64,000 nucleotides of DNA from Streptomyces beihaiensis (GTDB lineage: Bacteria > Actinomycetota > Actinomycetes > Streptomycetales > Streptomycetaceae): positions 1 through 64,000 of the forward strand of contig NZ_JAPHNL010000046.1 in the NCBI RefSeq assembly GCF_026274175.1, given 5' to 3'. Position 1 is the first letter of the stretch. Every line of letters begins with the position of its first letter. Positions 14,746-23,103 of this stretch are shown here, piece by piece. Position numbers and translations under genes: made by a program. The notes under the pieces are model-generated. The model searched no databases, was not told the origin of the DNA, and worked only from the letters and a program-made list of their open reading frames with translations.

Positions 14746-17487
14746 TCAGTCGGCCTTCAGCAGCCGCGCCGAGCGGTTGCCGACCCCGATGCGGAGCGAC
14801 TCCCTGCGGGCGAGCTGGCGTATCGCCTTGCCCCGCGCCCCGAGCAGCGGCGCCACGCGCGCGACCTCCGACCACACTCGGCCGCGGTCGCCGCCCGCCA
14901 CCGCGGCCGCCGCCAGGAGTCGGCACGCCTTCTCGCTCTCGCCCTGCCGGGCCCGTATCTCGGCCATGCCGATGAGCACGTCCACCGGCTGCCGGCGGCG
15001 CAGAATCTCCTCGCCCACGCGCAGGGCGTCCTGGTGCCGGCCCGCCTTGAAGTGCCGGGTGAAGTCCTCCGCGAGGTAGCGGCCGTGCCGGGAGAGCACC
15101 GCGGGGAACGGCGGCTCGTCCGCGCCGTCGGGCTGCTCGGCCGCACGCGCGGGGTGCTCGGCCGCGCTCACGCGCAGTTCGGGGCCGGGCAGGCCGAGCG
15201 CCGTCGTCATGCGGGTGGTGAAGGCGGGAATGTCGAACAGCTCCTCCACGTCCTGGTACCCCTCCTCCGACACCTCCTCGTCGAGCACCCGCCGCAGCGC
15301 GTCGAGGGCCGCTTCGGGCGTGTACGCGGCGAAGGAGCGGTATCCGGGGACGCCTTCCAGGACCTCCCGGGAGCCCACCCGGTGGTAGGTGACCGTCCGA
15401 AGGCGCTGCTGCACCGCCTCGACCACGGACAGCGGCATCGGATCGTCGACGCTGGACAGGAAGAAGACGTCCGAGTCGGCGAGTTCCTCGCGCACCCGGC
15501 CACGGGAGAGCGCCCCCATCCAGTCGACGCGGTCCGACAGGAGTGTCGAGGAGCCGATGCGCCACGTCTTGTGGCCGATCCAGGAGAAGCGCCACGGCAG
15601 GCCCTGCGTGTGCGCGAGTTCCGCGACCCGCGAGAACAGGTCGAGGCCCTTGCGGTCCTGCATCGATCCGACCATCACGATCCTCGGCCGCTCGCCCGGG
15701 GTGCGCCGGGCACGGGCGCGGTGGGCGTCGCGGGGCACCGTGTTGTAGACGACGACCGGATCGGCCACGCCCAGCTGGCGGAACATGTCCGCCTGGGCGG
15801 TGGAGACGCACAACACCTTCAGTTTCGGCAGCAGTTCGAGCATCTCCGCGTGGCGCAGCGTGTGCTGCCCGCCCTCGAAGTTCATGACGTACTCCGTCTC
15901 GTGGGCGTAGAGCACCACGGAGCGCCCGGCCGTGAGCAGCGCGTTCACCAGGTCGTTGGCCAGCGGCGAACGCCAGAACGGCGCCAGGCTGTTGACGAGG
16001 ACGACCTCGGCGCTCTCCAGGTCCGCGAGCACGTCCTCGGCGCGGGAGTAGACGCCCAGGTCGTAGTAGCGGACGTCGACCGGGCTCTGCGCGAGGAGCG
16101 CCTGCGTGTAGGTGAGTACCGGGATCGCCACACCGGTGACGTACGAGAAGCCCAGGCCGAGCACGGCCAGCGAGCGCGGCCGGTCCGCCCGCCGCTCGAT
16201 GTCGCGCAGCGCGCGCGCCGCCCGCGAACCGGTCTCCGGCGCGATGTCGGCCGGTTCCGTGCCGGCCGGTTCCGTGCCGGCCGGTTCTGTGTCGGCCGGT
16301 TCTGTGCCGGCTGCCGCGTTCGCCGGTGCCGTACGCCGGGGCGCGGGCGGCTCGGCGGGGACGGCGGCCTCCTCGACGTGGCGCAGGGTGCGCGCGGCGA
16401 CGTCCTCGTGGAAGGTGAGGAAGTGTTCGAGAGGCTCGCCGTGGGCGTTGGCGACGAACTTGCCGGAGCGGTGCAGGTCGGCGACGACGTCGACGAGTTC
16501 GCCGACGGTGCCGACGTTGCGCAGCAGCGGGTGGTTGATGGTCGGGAAGACGATGTTCAGCGGGGGCGGGCTGAACAGGACGAGCGGCGTGCCCGCCCGC
16601 AGCGTCTGCAGATAGGTGGTGGAGAAGAAGGTGATCGCGAGATCGTAGCCGTCCAGCGCCTCGGCCTCCAGGAGCGTGCCCTCGTCGAGCACGGTCACGT
16701 CGGGCAGGGAGCGCAGCCAGCCGAGGTGGCCGTCGAGAGTGGAGGGGTGCGGTTTGATCTCCACCTGCCCGAACTCGGCGAGGGCGGCGCACAGTTCGGA
16801 CAGCTGCTTGCGGTGGTCCCCCCGGGGCAGCTTGCGCTGGTCACTGAGCGGCTGGTCGAGGATCACGATCCGCAGCGGTTCGCCGGGGCTCTTGCCGTGC
16901 CGGTGGGTGCTGGAGCGGGCGGCGCGCAGCAGTGTCGGGTCGTCGCTGTGGCCGAGCGCTCCGGTGATGTGGACGCGCGGGTCGGCATCGGCGGAGCGGA
17001 ACATCAGGTGCTGCCGCGTGGCCGGGCCCCAGACACAGATCGCGGCGGGGGCGGACGCCCCGTAGTACCAGTTCTGGTCGCGCGGGCCCGTTTCCGTCTT
17101 CTTGAAGCGGAAGTCCAGGTGCCCGTCCTGGACCAGGACGAGCGGCAGGGCGCGTCTCAGGGTCTGGGCCACCCGACGGCCGCGCTGCGACTGGTCGTTG
17201 AAGAACACCAACCGGTCGATGCGCTCCTCATCGGTGAACGCGCGGACGCGGTGGCCGACCTCCTCGAGGAACTCGTCCCCGCTCAACGCCTCGTCCACGG
17301 TGAACAGGTTGCGGACCGTGAGGTCGTCGAAGCGGGCCTCGGCCTCCTGCTCGATCCAGCCGGCGACATTCCCGTCCCGGTCGGCGGTGATCAGGTGGAA
17401 CGAGTGCGCTTCGGCCCCGGGGGCTCGCATGATGGAGGCGGCGAGGCCGACGCCGTTGCGGTTCTCGACAAAAACAGCGATGCGCAT
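14746..17487 (-). CDS. large two-domain glycosyltransferase of the surface glycopolymer locus
   Basis: I take the ATG at 17487 (MRIAVFVENRNGVGLAAS), because upstream codons lack similarity; this gives 913 aa. The N-terminal half resembles capsule/polysialyl-type transferases, with VEIKPHPSTLDGHLGWL and later ITFFSTTYLQTLRAGTPLVLFSPP. A Pro/Glu/Thr linker with four near-identical TEPA(G/D) units follows at about residue 410. The second half is a GT-B (GT4-like) domain with a nucleotide-sugar region RIVMVGSMQDRKGLDLF...WIGHK and the E-rich VFFLSSVDDPMPLSVVEAVQ motif. It is probably a bifunctional polymerase that adds two sugars to a teichulosonic- or teichoic-type chain. It is third in a minus-strand operon of transferases. 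Confidence 0.75.
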   Translation of the reverse strand: MRIAVFVENRNGVGLAASIMRAPGAEAHSFHLITADRDGNVAGWIEQEAEARFDDLTVRNLFTVDEALSGDEFLEEVGHRVRAFTDEERIDRLVFFNDQSQRGRRVAQTLRRALPLVLVQDGHLDFRFKKTETGPRDQNWYYGASAPAAICVWGPATRQHLMFRSADADPRVHITGALGHSDDPTLLRAARSSTHRHGKSPGEPLRIVILDQPLSDQRKLPRGDHRKQLSELCAALAEFGQVEIKPHPSTLDGHLGWLRSLPDVTVLDEGTLLEAEALDGYDLAITFFSTTYLQTLRAGTPLVLFSPPPLNIVFPTINHPLLRNVGTVGELVDVVADLHRSGKFVANAHGEPLEHFLTFHEDVAARTLRHVEEAAVPAEPPAPRRTAPANAAAGTEPADTEPAGTEPAGTEPADIAPETGSRAARALRDIERRADRPRSLAVLGLGFSYVTGVAIPVLTYTQALLAQSPVDVRYYDLGVYSRAEDVLADLESAEVVLVNSLAPFWRSPLANDLVNALLTAGRSVVLYAHETEYVMNFEGGQHTLRHAEMLELLPKLKVLCVSTAQADMFRQLGVADPVVVYNTVPRDAHRARARRTPGERPRIVMVGSMQDRKGLDLFSRVAELAHTQGLPWRFSWIGHKTWRIGSSTLLSDRVDWMGALSRGRVREELADSDVFFLSSVDDPMPLSVVEAVQQRLRTVTYHRVGSREVLEGVPGYRSFAAYTPEAALDALRRVLDEEVSEEGYQDVEELFDIPAFTTRMTTALGLPGPELRVSAAEHPARAAEQPDGADEPPFPAVLSRHGRYLAEDFTRHFKAGRHQDALRVGEEILRRRQPVDVLIGMAEIRARQGESEKACRLLAAAAVAGGDRGRVWSEVARVAPLLGARGKAIRQLARRESLRIGVGNRSARLLKAD

Positions 17488-17567
17488 GGATGTATCAGTC
17501 CACTCCGAATGCAGGGGAACTATGGGTGCCCCGATACGCGTCGAGGCGGACATCACTGTTGACAAGC

Positions 17568-17624
17568 GAAACTCCCCGACGGTTGTGCGGAAGTTGAACA
17601 CTTCACGCAACAGCGGGGAGTTTC
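17568..17624 (-). terminator. long imperfect hairpin upstream of the large glycosyltransferase
   Basis: The outer 11-bp stem (GAAACTCCCCG and its complement) encloses an inner, slightly bulged stem (TGCGGAAGT / ACTTCACGCA). It lies about 80 bases before the start codon of the downstream gene. It may be an attenuator or a structured leader. Confidence 0.5.
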
Positions 17625-17685
17625 ATTTGCGCGGCGGAGCGGCGAGCAGAACGGAAAGAATTGGTGATGGACGAGAGGTGAACGA

Positions 17686-17709
17686 CGGGCGACGCGATCC
17701 GGTCGCCCG
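17686..17709 (-). terminator. short stem-loop after the polysialyltransferase-like gene
   Basis: An 8-bp perfect stem (CGGGCGAC / GTCGCCCG) with an 8-base loop follows the stop codon at 17754 on the minus strand. Confidence 0.4.
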
Positions 17710-17753
17710 ACCTCATTCGACGCCCGCCCTCATTCGTCGACCGACCCTCATTC

Positions 17754-19169
17754 TCAGCGGCGTACCGATCGTTTCAGACGGCGAGCCTTGCGGGCGACCC
17801 GGCGGACCGTCGCGTTGCGCGGCAGGAACGCCAGCTGGGCCGGGACCCCGCCGGGCAGGCCGAGCGAGGTGAGGCGCTTCCTCTTGAAGTACCGCCAGGT
17901 GTCCGTGTCCAGGTGCCGCGTCAGATACCGCTCGGCGTGCGCGCGCAGCTCCGGCAGGATCTTCGGCTGCATGGTGAAGCCGACGGCGCGTACGAGATCG
18001 GTGAGCGCGTCGGCCTCCAGCGTCCCGCGCTGCTCGGCGACCTTCGCGCCGTCCGTCAGCTCGGGCAGCAGCGCGTCCACGATGGTGACCGGGACGCGGT
18101 TGCTGTTCTCGAAGGGCGACAGCCGGTCGAGCAGGGTGTCCGTGCCGATGCGGGCGACCGGCAGGTCGTAGAAGGTGGTGGCGGTGAACAGCGCTGTCGA
18201 GAAGCAGCCGACCACCAGGGCGGGCCGGGCCTTCTCGAACAGCACCTCGGCGAGCATCGGCGTGTCCAGGACCGTGAGCCGCACCCCGAGCCGCTCGGCC
18301 TCGGTCTCCAGGGCGCGGCTGTAGCGGGCCGGTGCCGTCGGGTGGGGCTTGAAGACGGCCGTGCGGTGGCCGCGGTCGACCGCGCCCCGCAGCATCCGTA
18401 CGTGCAACTCCTCTTCCTCCTCGGTGGAGAGCACGTTCAGCGCGGACAGGTACTGGCCGAGCAGCAGCGCCGCGTCGTCGGGGACCGCGAGCGACGACGG
18501 CAGCCGGTTCGCCAGCTCGCCCAGCACCTTCAGGAAGGCGGGCGTGGGCACCACCTGCGCGGGCACGTCGAACTCGGTCAGCAGCAGCGGAGCGAGCCCC
18601 GGCACCAGGTCCAGGTGGAGCAGGCGCCGCACCCGCGTGCCGACCAGCGGGTCCAGCTTGTTGCGGGTCGGGCCGTAGCTCATCAGGCCGTCGGCGTACA
18701 CGTCGATCGGCGCGCCGGTGAACAACTGCGCCACCGTCATCGCGGGTGAGACCTGGATGGATTCCAGGGCCAGCTCCACGCGGTCGTCGCCGAGTCCCCA
18801 CAGCAGCCGCAGATAGCGCTCGAAGAGCGGGACGTCGTCGGGGCGCGGCGACCAGACCCCGGGGTGGAAGGGCCGGATGGCCTCGTTCCAGGAGAGCACG
18901 TCGTCGAAGCGGTCGCGCAGCGCCTCGAAGCCGGGCATGGCGTCCAGCGGCGTCGTGGTCTCCGGGGTGGCGGAGTTGTTGAACACGAGCAGCACGCGCC
19001 GGTCGGCCTCGGTGAACTGCCCGGAGTCTAGGGCGGCGGCCAGGGTGGCGGCGCCGTACAGCGTCGAGGCGCAGAGGATCTGAGTGGTCCGACTGGTCCG
19101 ACTGGTCCGACTGGTCCGACTGGTCCGACTGGTCTGAGTGGTCTGATTCGTCTGAGCGGTACGAGCCAT
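17754..19169 (-). CDS. polysialyltransferase-family glycosyltransferase
   Basis: From the ATG at 19169 the protein is 471 aa. The ATG overlaps the stop of the GT2 gene by one base, so the two are coupled. After a ~20-residue tract of Thr-Ser-Arg repeats, the enzyme core begins with QILCASTLYGAATLAAAL and includes FKPHPTAPARYSRALETEAERLG and LVVGCFSTALFTATTFYDLPV. These correspond to the HP and SS/T motifs of bacterial polysialyl/sialyl transferases. It probably transfers CMP-activated Kdn or a related ulosonic acid onto the wall polymer. The Thr-Ser-Arg tract is encoded by a nonamer tandem repeat and may vary in length between strains. Confidence 0.75.
   Translation of the reverse strand: MARTAQTNQTTQTSRTSRTSRTSRTSRTTQILCASTLYGAATLAAALDSGQFTEADRRVLLVFNNSATPETTTPLDAMPGFEALRDRFDDVLSWNEAIRPFHPGVWSPRPDDVPLFERYLRLLWGLGDDRVELALESIQVSPAMTVAQLFTGAPIDVYADGLMSYGPTRNKLDPLVGTRVRRLLHLDLVPGLAPLLLTEFDVPAQVVPTPAFLKVLGELANRLPSSLAVPDDAALLLGQYLSALNVLSTEEEEELHVRMLRGAVDRGHRTAVFKPHPTAPARYSRALETEAERLGVRLTVLDTPMLAEVLFEKARPALVVGCFSTALFTATTFYDLPVARIGTDTLLDRLSPFENSNRVPVTIVDALLPELTDGAKVAEQRGTLEADALTDLVRAVGFTMQPKILPELRAHAERYLTRHLDTDTWRYFKRKRLTSLGLPGGVPAQLAFLPRNATVRRVARKARRLKRSVRR
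19084..19142. repeat. in-frame nonamer tandem repeat (ACTGGTCCG) in the transferase N-terminus
   Basis: About six copies of the nine-base unit encode T-S-R on the minus strand near the start of the 17754-19169 gene. The copies are nearly identical, which indicates recent expansion. Confidence 0.85.
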
Positions 19170-20155
19170 CACACGGCCGCCTTTCCTGCGGTGACCCGGC
19201 GCCGCAGCCGCCGCAGCGTGCCGGCGCGGCGGTGGTCCATGGTGTCCAGAACGTCGCCGAGGACGTCCTGCGGCATGCGCTGCAGCGCGGCCGCGCTCAT
19301 CGACCGCAGCCTCTTGGCCACGGCCGGCTCCCACTTGGCCTCGTCCGAGAGGTGGTGGGCGATGATCGCGCAGTACGTGCGCAGTGCTTTTGGCAGCAGC
19401 CGGTCCGCGTCCGGGTCGGCCGCGGTCTCCTCCACCACCTGGTCGAAGGCGCGGATGAAGTCGAGCTGGCGGGCGTCCCCGATCTGCGTGAGGGACGACG
19501 CGACACCGCGCCGGTAGAACACACCCATCAGGTTCACCACGGCGAACGACTCCGCCTCCCGGTGCAGCTTCCAGATCCACGGCCGGTCCTCGGCCGTGCG
19601 CAGCCCGTCGGTGAAGTGCAGCAGGCCCCGGTCGAGCAGCCGCCGGTGGTACGCCCCGGCCCAGGCGTAGGCGTAGTCCACCGAGGTGGTGCGGTGGGCC
19701 GGCAGGATCGCGTCCCGGGGGCTGAGCACCTGGCCCCGCGGCCCCACCGGCGCCCGGTGCACGGTGCGGGCCCGCGCGGTGGCCTGCACGTGGTCGGTGC
19801 GGATGAAGTCGCAGCCCAGCTCCTCGATGGCGGCGACGAGCCGCTCGAAGTAGCCGGGGACGAGCCAGTCGTCCCCGTCCAGGAACGTCAGGTACTCGCC
19901 CCGCGCCGCGTCGAGACCGGTGTTGCGCGCCGTGGCCAGCCCTCCGTTCTCCTCGTGGCGGATGACCCGCACCTGGGCGACGTCAGACAGCTCCTCGGCC
20001 GCACGTTCGAGAATGGCCGGGGTTTCGTCCTTCGATCTGTCGTCGACAAGAACGAACTCGAAATCGTCCCGCGCATTCATGCGAAGGCTGGTGAGGGTGT
20101 CCGGGGCGTATTGCTGCACGTTGTAGAACGGCACGATCGCGGAGAGCTTTGGCAC
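19169..20155 (-). CDS. GT2-family glycosyltransferase
   Basis: The chosen GTG start at 20155 gives MPKLSAIVPFYNVQQY and a 328-aa protein. Visible motifs are the GT-A nucleotide-binding start SAIVPFYNV, FVLVDDRSKDET, the metal-binding TFLDGDDWLVPGY near residue 90, and an acid/ED(R/P)W-type TAEDRPW near residue 180. It transfers a nucleotide-activated sugar, probably TDP- or UDP-linked, to the cell-wall glycopolymer or a lipid carrier. No strong Shine-Dalgarno sequence is seen before the GTG. It is the first gene of the minus-strand arm of the locus and is divergent from the 20354 gene. Confidence 0.85.
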   Translation of the reverse strand: MPKLSAIVPFYNVQQYAPDTLTSLRMNARDDFEFVLVDDRSKDETPAILERAAEELSDVAQVRVIRHEENGGLATARNTGLDAARGEYLTFLDGDDWLVPGYFERLVAAIEELGCDFIRTDHVQATARARTVHRAPVGPRGQVLSPRDAILPAHRTTSVDYAYAWAGAYHRRLLDRGLLHFTDGLRTAEDRPWIWKLHREAESFAVVNLMGVFYRRGVASSLTQIGDARQLDFIRAFDQVVEETAADPDADRLLPKALRTYCAIIAHHLSDEAKWEPAVAKRLRSMSAAALQRMPQDVLGDVLDTMDHRRAGTLRRLRRRVTAGKAAV

Positions 20156-20325
20156 CCGCAGAACAGTAGGAGCGCGTCCGGCTGAACAACTTTCCGCCGC
20201 CCGTACGGTGGGTGAACTCCATGTGTCGGAACGGTGCATCCCATGTGTTTCGCCGCTTGCCGCGGGCCAGTTCGGCTCACGGTGGCGCGTTGTTAACTTT
20301 TCGTTGATTCGCGGTTGGGCCGCAA

Positions 20326-20343
20326 CTAGAAATTGATTTCTAG
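20326..20343. promoter_or_regulatory. AT-rich palindrome in the divergent glycopolymer promoter region
   Basis: CTAGAAAT-TG-ATTTCTAG is a perfect 8+2+8 inverted repeat, 10 bases upstream of the preferred GTG start at 20354. Its low GC content is conspicuous in this genome. It could be an operator controlling both arms of the locus. Confidence 0.5.
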
Positions 20344-20353
20344 CGTCTTCGAC

Positions 20354-21682
20354 GTGCCGCCCAGTACTACGAAGCCCCGACGCGTCGCCGTCCTCGCGGA
20401 CTCGGACACCCGCTGGAAATGGGGTGCGCTGACCGCAGCCCGCATCCAGCCGGACCCGTCCCTGGACGGATACCTGCTGCGCGGGCGGGCCACCCCGACA
20501 CCCCGCCAGCTGAGGGAGGTCGGCGTGCGCGCCGACTCGCTGCGCGAGGTTACCGCCGTCGAGTTCCTGCGCGCCATGGAGCGCGAAGCCCGTCCGTACG
20601 ACGTGGTCGTCCTCGCCCTCGTCGGCGGGGCCGTCCAGGCCGTGCTGCACGGGCTCGCGAAGACCTGGCAGGGGCGCCAGAAGCGGCCCGTCGTCGTCAC
20701 CGGCTATGTCGGCGTCGTCTACGAGAAGCTCACCGACGGCCTGCTGCTGCGCCACGGCGCGGACGTCGTGCTCGCCAACTCGGCCTACGACGCCGACCGC
20801 TTCCGCGCCGTGTACCAGGGCGTGGGCGCGGACGCGTCGTCGGTGACCGAGTGCGCGCTGCCCTTCCTGGGCGGCGAGCCGTACGAGGCCGGTGCCGCGC
20901 ACGACCGCCCGTACACGGTCGTCTTCGCCGCGCAGCCGTCGGTGCCCGAGACCCCGGCCGACCGCGCCTACCTGCTCAACCGCCTCATCCAGCACGCCCG
21001 TTCGCACCCCGACCGCGAGGTGCTGCTCAAACTGCGCAGCAAGCCCGGCGAGCACACCACGCACATCGAGGAGACGCCCTACCAGAAGCTCGCGCGGAAG
21101 CTGGAGGGCGGCGGCGGCCTCCCGTCCAACTTCCGCCTCGTGTACGGGAACATGGGCGAGGTGCTCGACCGGACGGATCTGCTGGTCACGGTCAGCTCCA
21201 CGGCCGCGCTCGAAGCCCTGCACCGGCGGATCCCCACCGCGCTGCTCACCGACCTCGGTGTGCGTGAAGCGCTGGGCAATCACCACTTCACCGGGTCGAA
21301 CTGCCTCGTCTCCTGGGACCAGTTGGACGCCGACGCGCGCCCCGAGGCCGACCCCGCGTGGGTCGCCCGCCAGGGCGTCGCGGCCGACGGCTCGTACGAG
21401 CACGCCTTCGACGCGGCGCGCGAGCGCGTCGCCGGGCTGGTCGCGGCCGACCGGCTGCCCGCCATCGACCCGTACTACAGCCCCGCCACGGCCCCCGGCT
21501 ACCTGCCCCGCATCCTCGCCCGCCACCACCTCGCCCCCGACGGCTCCCCGCTGCCCGGCGCGCCCGCGGCCGACAAGGAGCCCGGCGCCGTGCGCCAGGT
21601 CGTCCGGCGCGCGGCCCGCGGCGCCTACCGGCACGGCGTGCAGCGCGTGGCGCCCGTGATCCGGCGGATGGGGGAGCTGTGA
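20354..21682 (+). CDS. putative glycosyltransferase of the surface glycopolymer locus
   Basis: The GTG at 20354 (MPPSTTKPRRVAVLADSDTRWKWG) gives 442 aa. A TTG at 20333 lies inside the palindrome and is less likely. The fold appears GT-B-like: an N-terminal Rossmann region with VVTGYVGVVYEKLTDGLLLRHGADVVLANS, then LLKLRSKPGEHTTHIEETPYQ and a C-terminal TDLLVTVSSTAALEALHRRIPT. The latter resembles the SST motif of polysialyltransferase-type enzymes. The tail is basic (RRAARGAYRHGVQRV), suggesting membrane association. It heads the plus-strand arm that continues with the Kdn-type sugar genes. Confidence 0.7.
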   Translation: MPPSTTKPRRVAVLADSDTRWKWGALTAARIQPDPSLDGYLLRGRATPTPRQLREVGVRADSLREVTAVEFLRAMEREARPYDVVVLALVGGAVQAVLHGLAKTWQGRQKRPVVVTGYVGVVYEKLTDGLLLRHGADVVLANSAYDADRFRAVYQGVGADASSVTECALPFLGGEPYEAGAAHDRPYTVVFAAQPSVPETPADRAYLLNRLIQHARSHPDREVLLKLRSKPGEHTTHIEETPYQKLARKLEGGGGLPSNFRLVYGNMGEVLDRTDLLVTVSSTAALEALHRRIPTALLTDLGVREALGNHHFTGSNCLVSWDQLDADARPEADPAWVARQGVAADGSYEHAFDAARERVAGLVAADRLPAIDPYYSPATAPGYLPRILARHHLAPDGSPLPGAPAADKEPGAVRQVVRRAARGAYRHGVQRVAPVIRRMGEL

Positions 21683-21732
21683 CCCCGCGGACCCATGACC
21701 CTTCCGACAGCCCTCCCGAAGGAGAAGCGCCC

Positions 21733-23016
21733 ATGACCGACCCCGCAGCGGGACAGGCGGCGACCCCGGTCCGCCGCGTCCTCGCCGTCATCCCCGCCCG
21801 CGGCGGCTCCAAGGGGGTGCCCGCCAAGAACCTCGCACCGGTCGGCGGCGTGCCGCTGGTGGCGCGGGCGGTCCGCGAGTGCCGGGCCACCCGGCTGGTC
21901 ACGGACGTCGTGGTCTCCACCGACGACCAGGCCATCGCCGCCGCGGCCCGGCAGGCCGGCGCGGAGGTCGTCCTTCGCCCCGCCGACATCGCCGGGGACA
22001 CGGCGACCTCCGAGGCCGCGGTCCTGCACGCCATGGACGCCCACGAGGCGCTGCACGGCGAGGCCGTGGACGTGGTGCTGCTCGTCCAGTGCACCAGCCC
22101 GTTCATCGCCCGCGAGGACGTCGAGGGTGTCGCCGCCGCCGTGGTCGAGCAGGGCGCGGACACGGCCGTGACGGTGGCCCCGTTCCACGGGTTCGTCTGG
22201 CGCGAGGCGGACGAGGCGGGCGAGGCGCACGAGGCGCACGAGGCGGGCCAGGCGCCGGACGGCGACGACCGCACCGGCGGCGGCCACGGCGTCAACCACG
22301 ACAAGAGCTTCCGCCCGCGCCGCCAGGACCGCCCCCAGGACTACCTGGAGACCGGCGCCGCGTACGCCATGGACGCGCCCGGCTTCCGCAAGCACCAGCA
22401 CCGCTTCTTCGGCCGCACGGAACTCGTCCGCACGGACCCCGCGCGCGTCCTGGAGATCGACGACCCGCACGACCTCGCGCGGGCCCGCGCCCTGGCCCCG
22501 CTGCTCGACGCGGACCGTCCCGGCGCGCTCCCGGCGGCCGAGGACGTCGACGCGGTCGTCCTCGACTTCGACGGCACCCAGACCGACGACCGGGTGCTCA
22601 TCGACGTCGACGGACGGGAGTTCGTCACCGTCCACCGCGGCGACGGTCTCGGCATCGCGGCCCTGCGCAGGAGCGGCCTGCGCCTGCTGATCCTCTCCAC
22701 GGAACAGAACCCGATCGTCGCCGCCCGCGCGCGCAAGCTCAAGATCCCCGTCCTTCACGGCATCGACCGCAAGGACGTCGCCCTCAAACAGTGGTGCGAG
22801 GAACAGGGCATCGCGCCCGAGCGCGTGCTCTACGTCGGCAACGACGTCAACGACCTGCCCTGCTTCGACCTCGTCGGCTGGCCGGTGGCGGTCGCCGGCG
22901 CCCACGACGTCGTACGGGGCGCCGCCCGCGCGGTCACCACCGTGCGCGGTGGCGACGGCGCGATCCGGGAGATCGCGGGCTGGCTCCTCGGCCCGTCACT
23001 CACCCCGGCCTCCTGA
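21733..23016 (+). CDS. bifunctional acylneuraminate/Kdn cytidylyltransferase with HAD phosphatase domain
   Basis: The ATG follows GGAGAA and gives 427 aa. Residues ~15-250 are a CMP-sialate synthetase domain (AVIPARGGSKGVPAKNLAPVGGVPLVARAV near the N-terminus; LLVQCTSPF; LEIDDPHDLARARAL). It charges a nonulosonic acid with CTP. Residues ~275-420 are a HAD phosphatase of the KDO-8-P phosphatase kind (VVLDFDGTQTDDRVLID, LILSTEQNPIV, YVGNDVNDLPCF), which would remove the 9-phosphate first. A Glu/Ala/His-rich repeat (EAGEAHEAHEAGQ) interrupts the cytidylyltransferase near residue 160. With the adjacent synthase it supplies CMP-Kdn or a similar donor, as in the S. coelicolor teichulosonic acid locus. 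Confidence 0.88.
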   Translation: MTDPAAGQAATPVRRVLAVIPARGGSKGVPAKNLAPVGGVPLVARAVRECRATRLVTDVVVSTDDQAIAAAARQAGAEVVLRPADIAGDTATSEAAVLHAMDAHEALHGEAVDVVLLVQCTSPFIAREDVEGVAAAVVEQGADTAVTVAPFHGFVWREADEAGEAHEAHEAGQAPDGDDRTGGGHGVNHDKSFRPRRQDRPQDYLETGAAYAMDAPGFRKHQHRFFGRTELVRTDPARVLEIDDPHDLARARALAPLLDADRPGALPAAEDVDAVVLDFDGTQTDDRVLIDVDGREFVTVHRGDGLGIAALRRSGLRLLILSTEQNPIVAARARKLKIPVLHGIDRKDVALKQWCEEQGIAPERVLYVGNDVNDLPCFDLVGWPVAVAGAHDVVRGAARAVTTVRGGDGAIREIAGWLLGPSLTPAS

Positions 23017-23103
23017 ACACCTCACCCAACGCCCCACCCAACGCCTCACTTCCCGAACCTCTCGCCTCCCGCGACTCCCCCGAAAAGTAAGGAACGAACC
23101 ACC

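Noticed and set aside
14524-17562. A 1012-codon plus-strand open frame opposite the large glycosyltransferase
   Set aside because: It is the antisense shadow of a GC-rich gene: composition is Arg/Val/Glu/Gly-rich with no domain, while the minus strand shows clear GT motifs.
20155-21634. Extension of the GT2 glycosyltransferase frame upstream by ~490 codons
   Set aside because: The extension is antisense to the well-supported 20354-21682 gene and has no family similarity; the GT2 motif SAIVPFYNV begins right at the GTG 20155.
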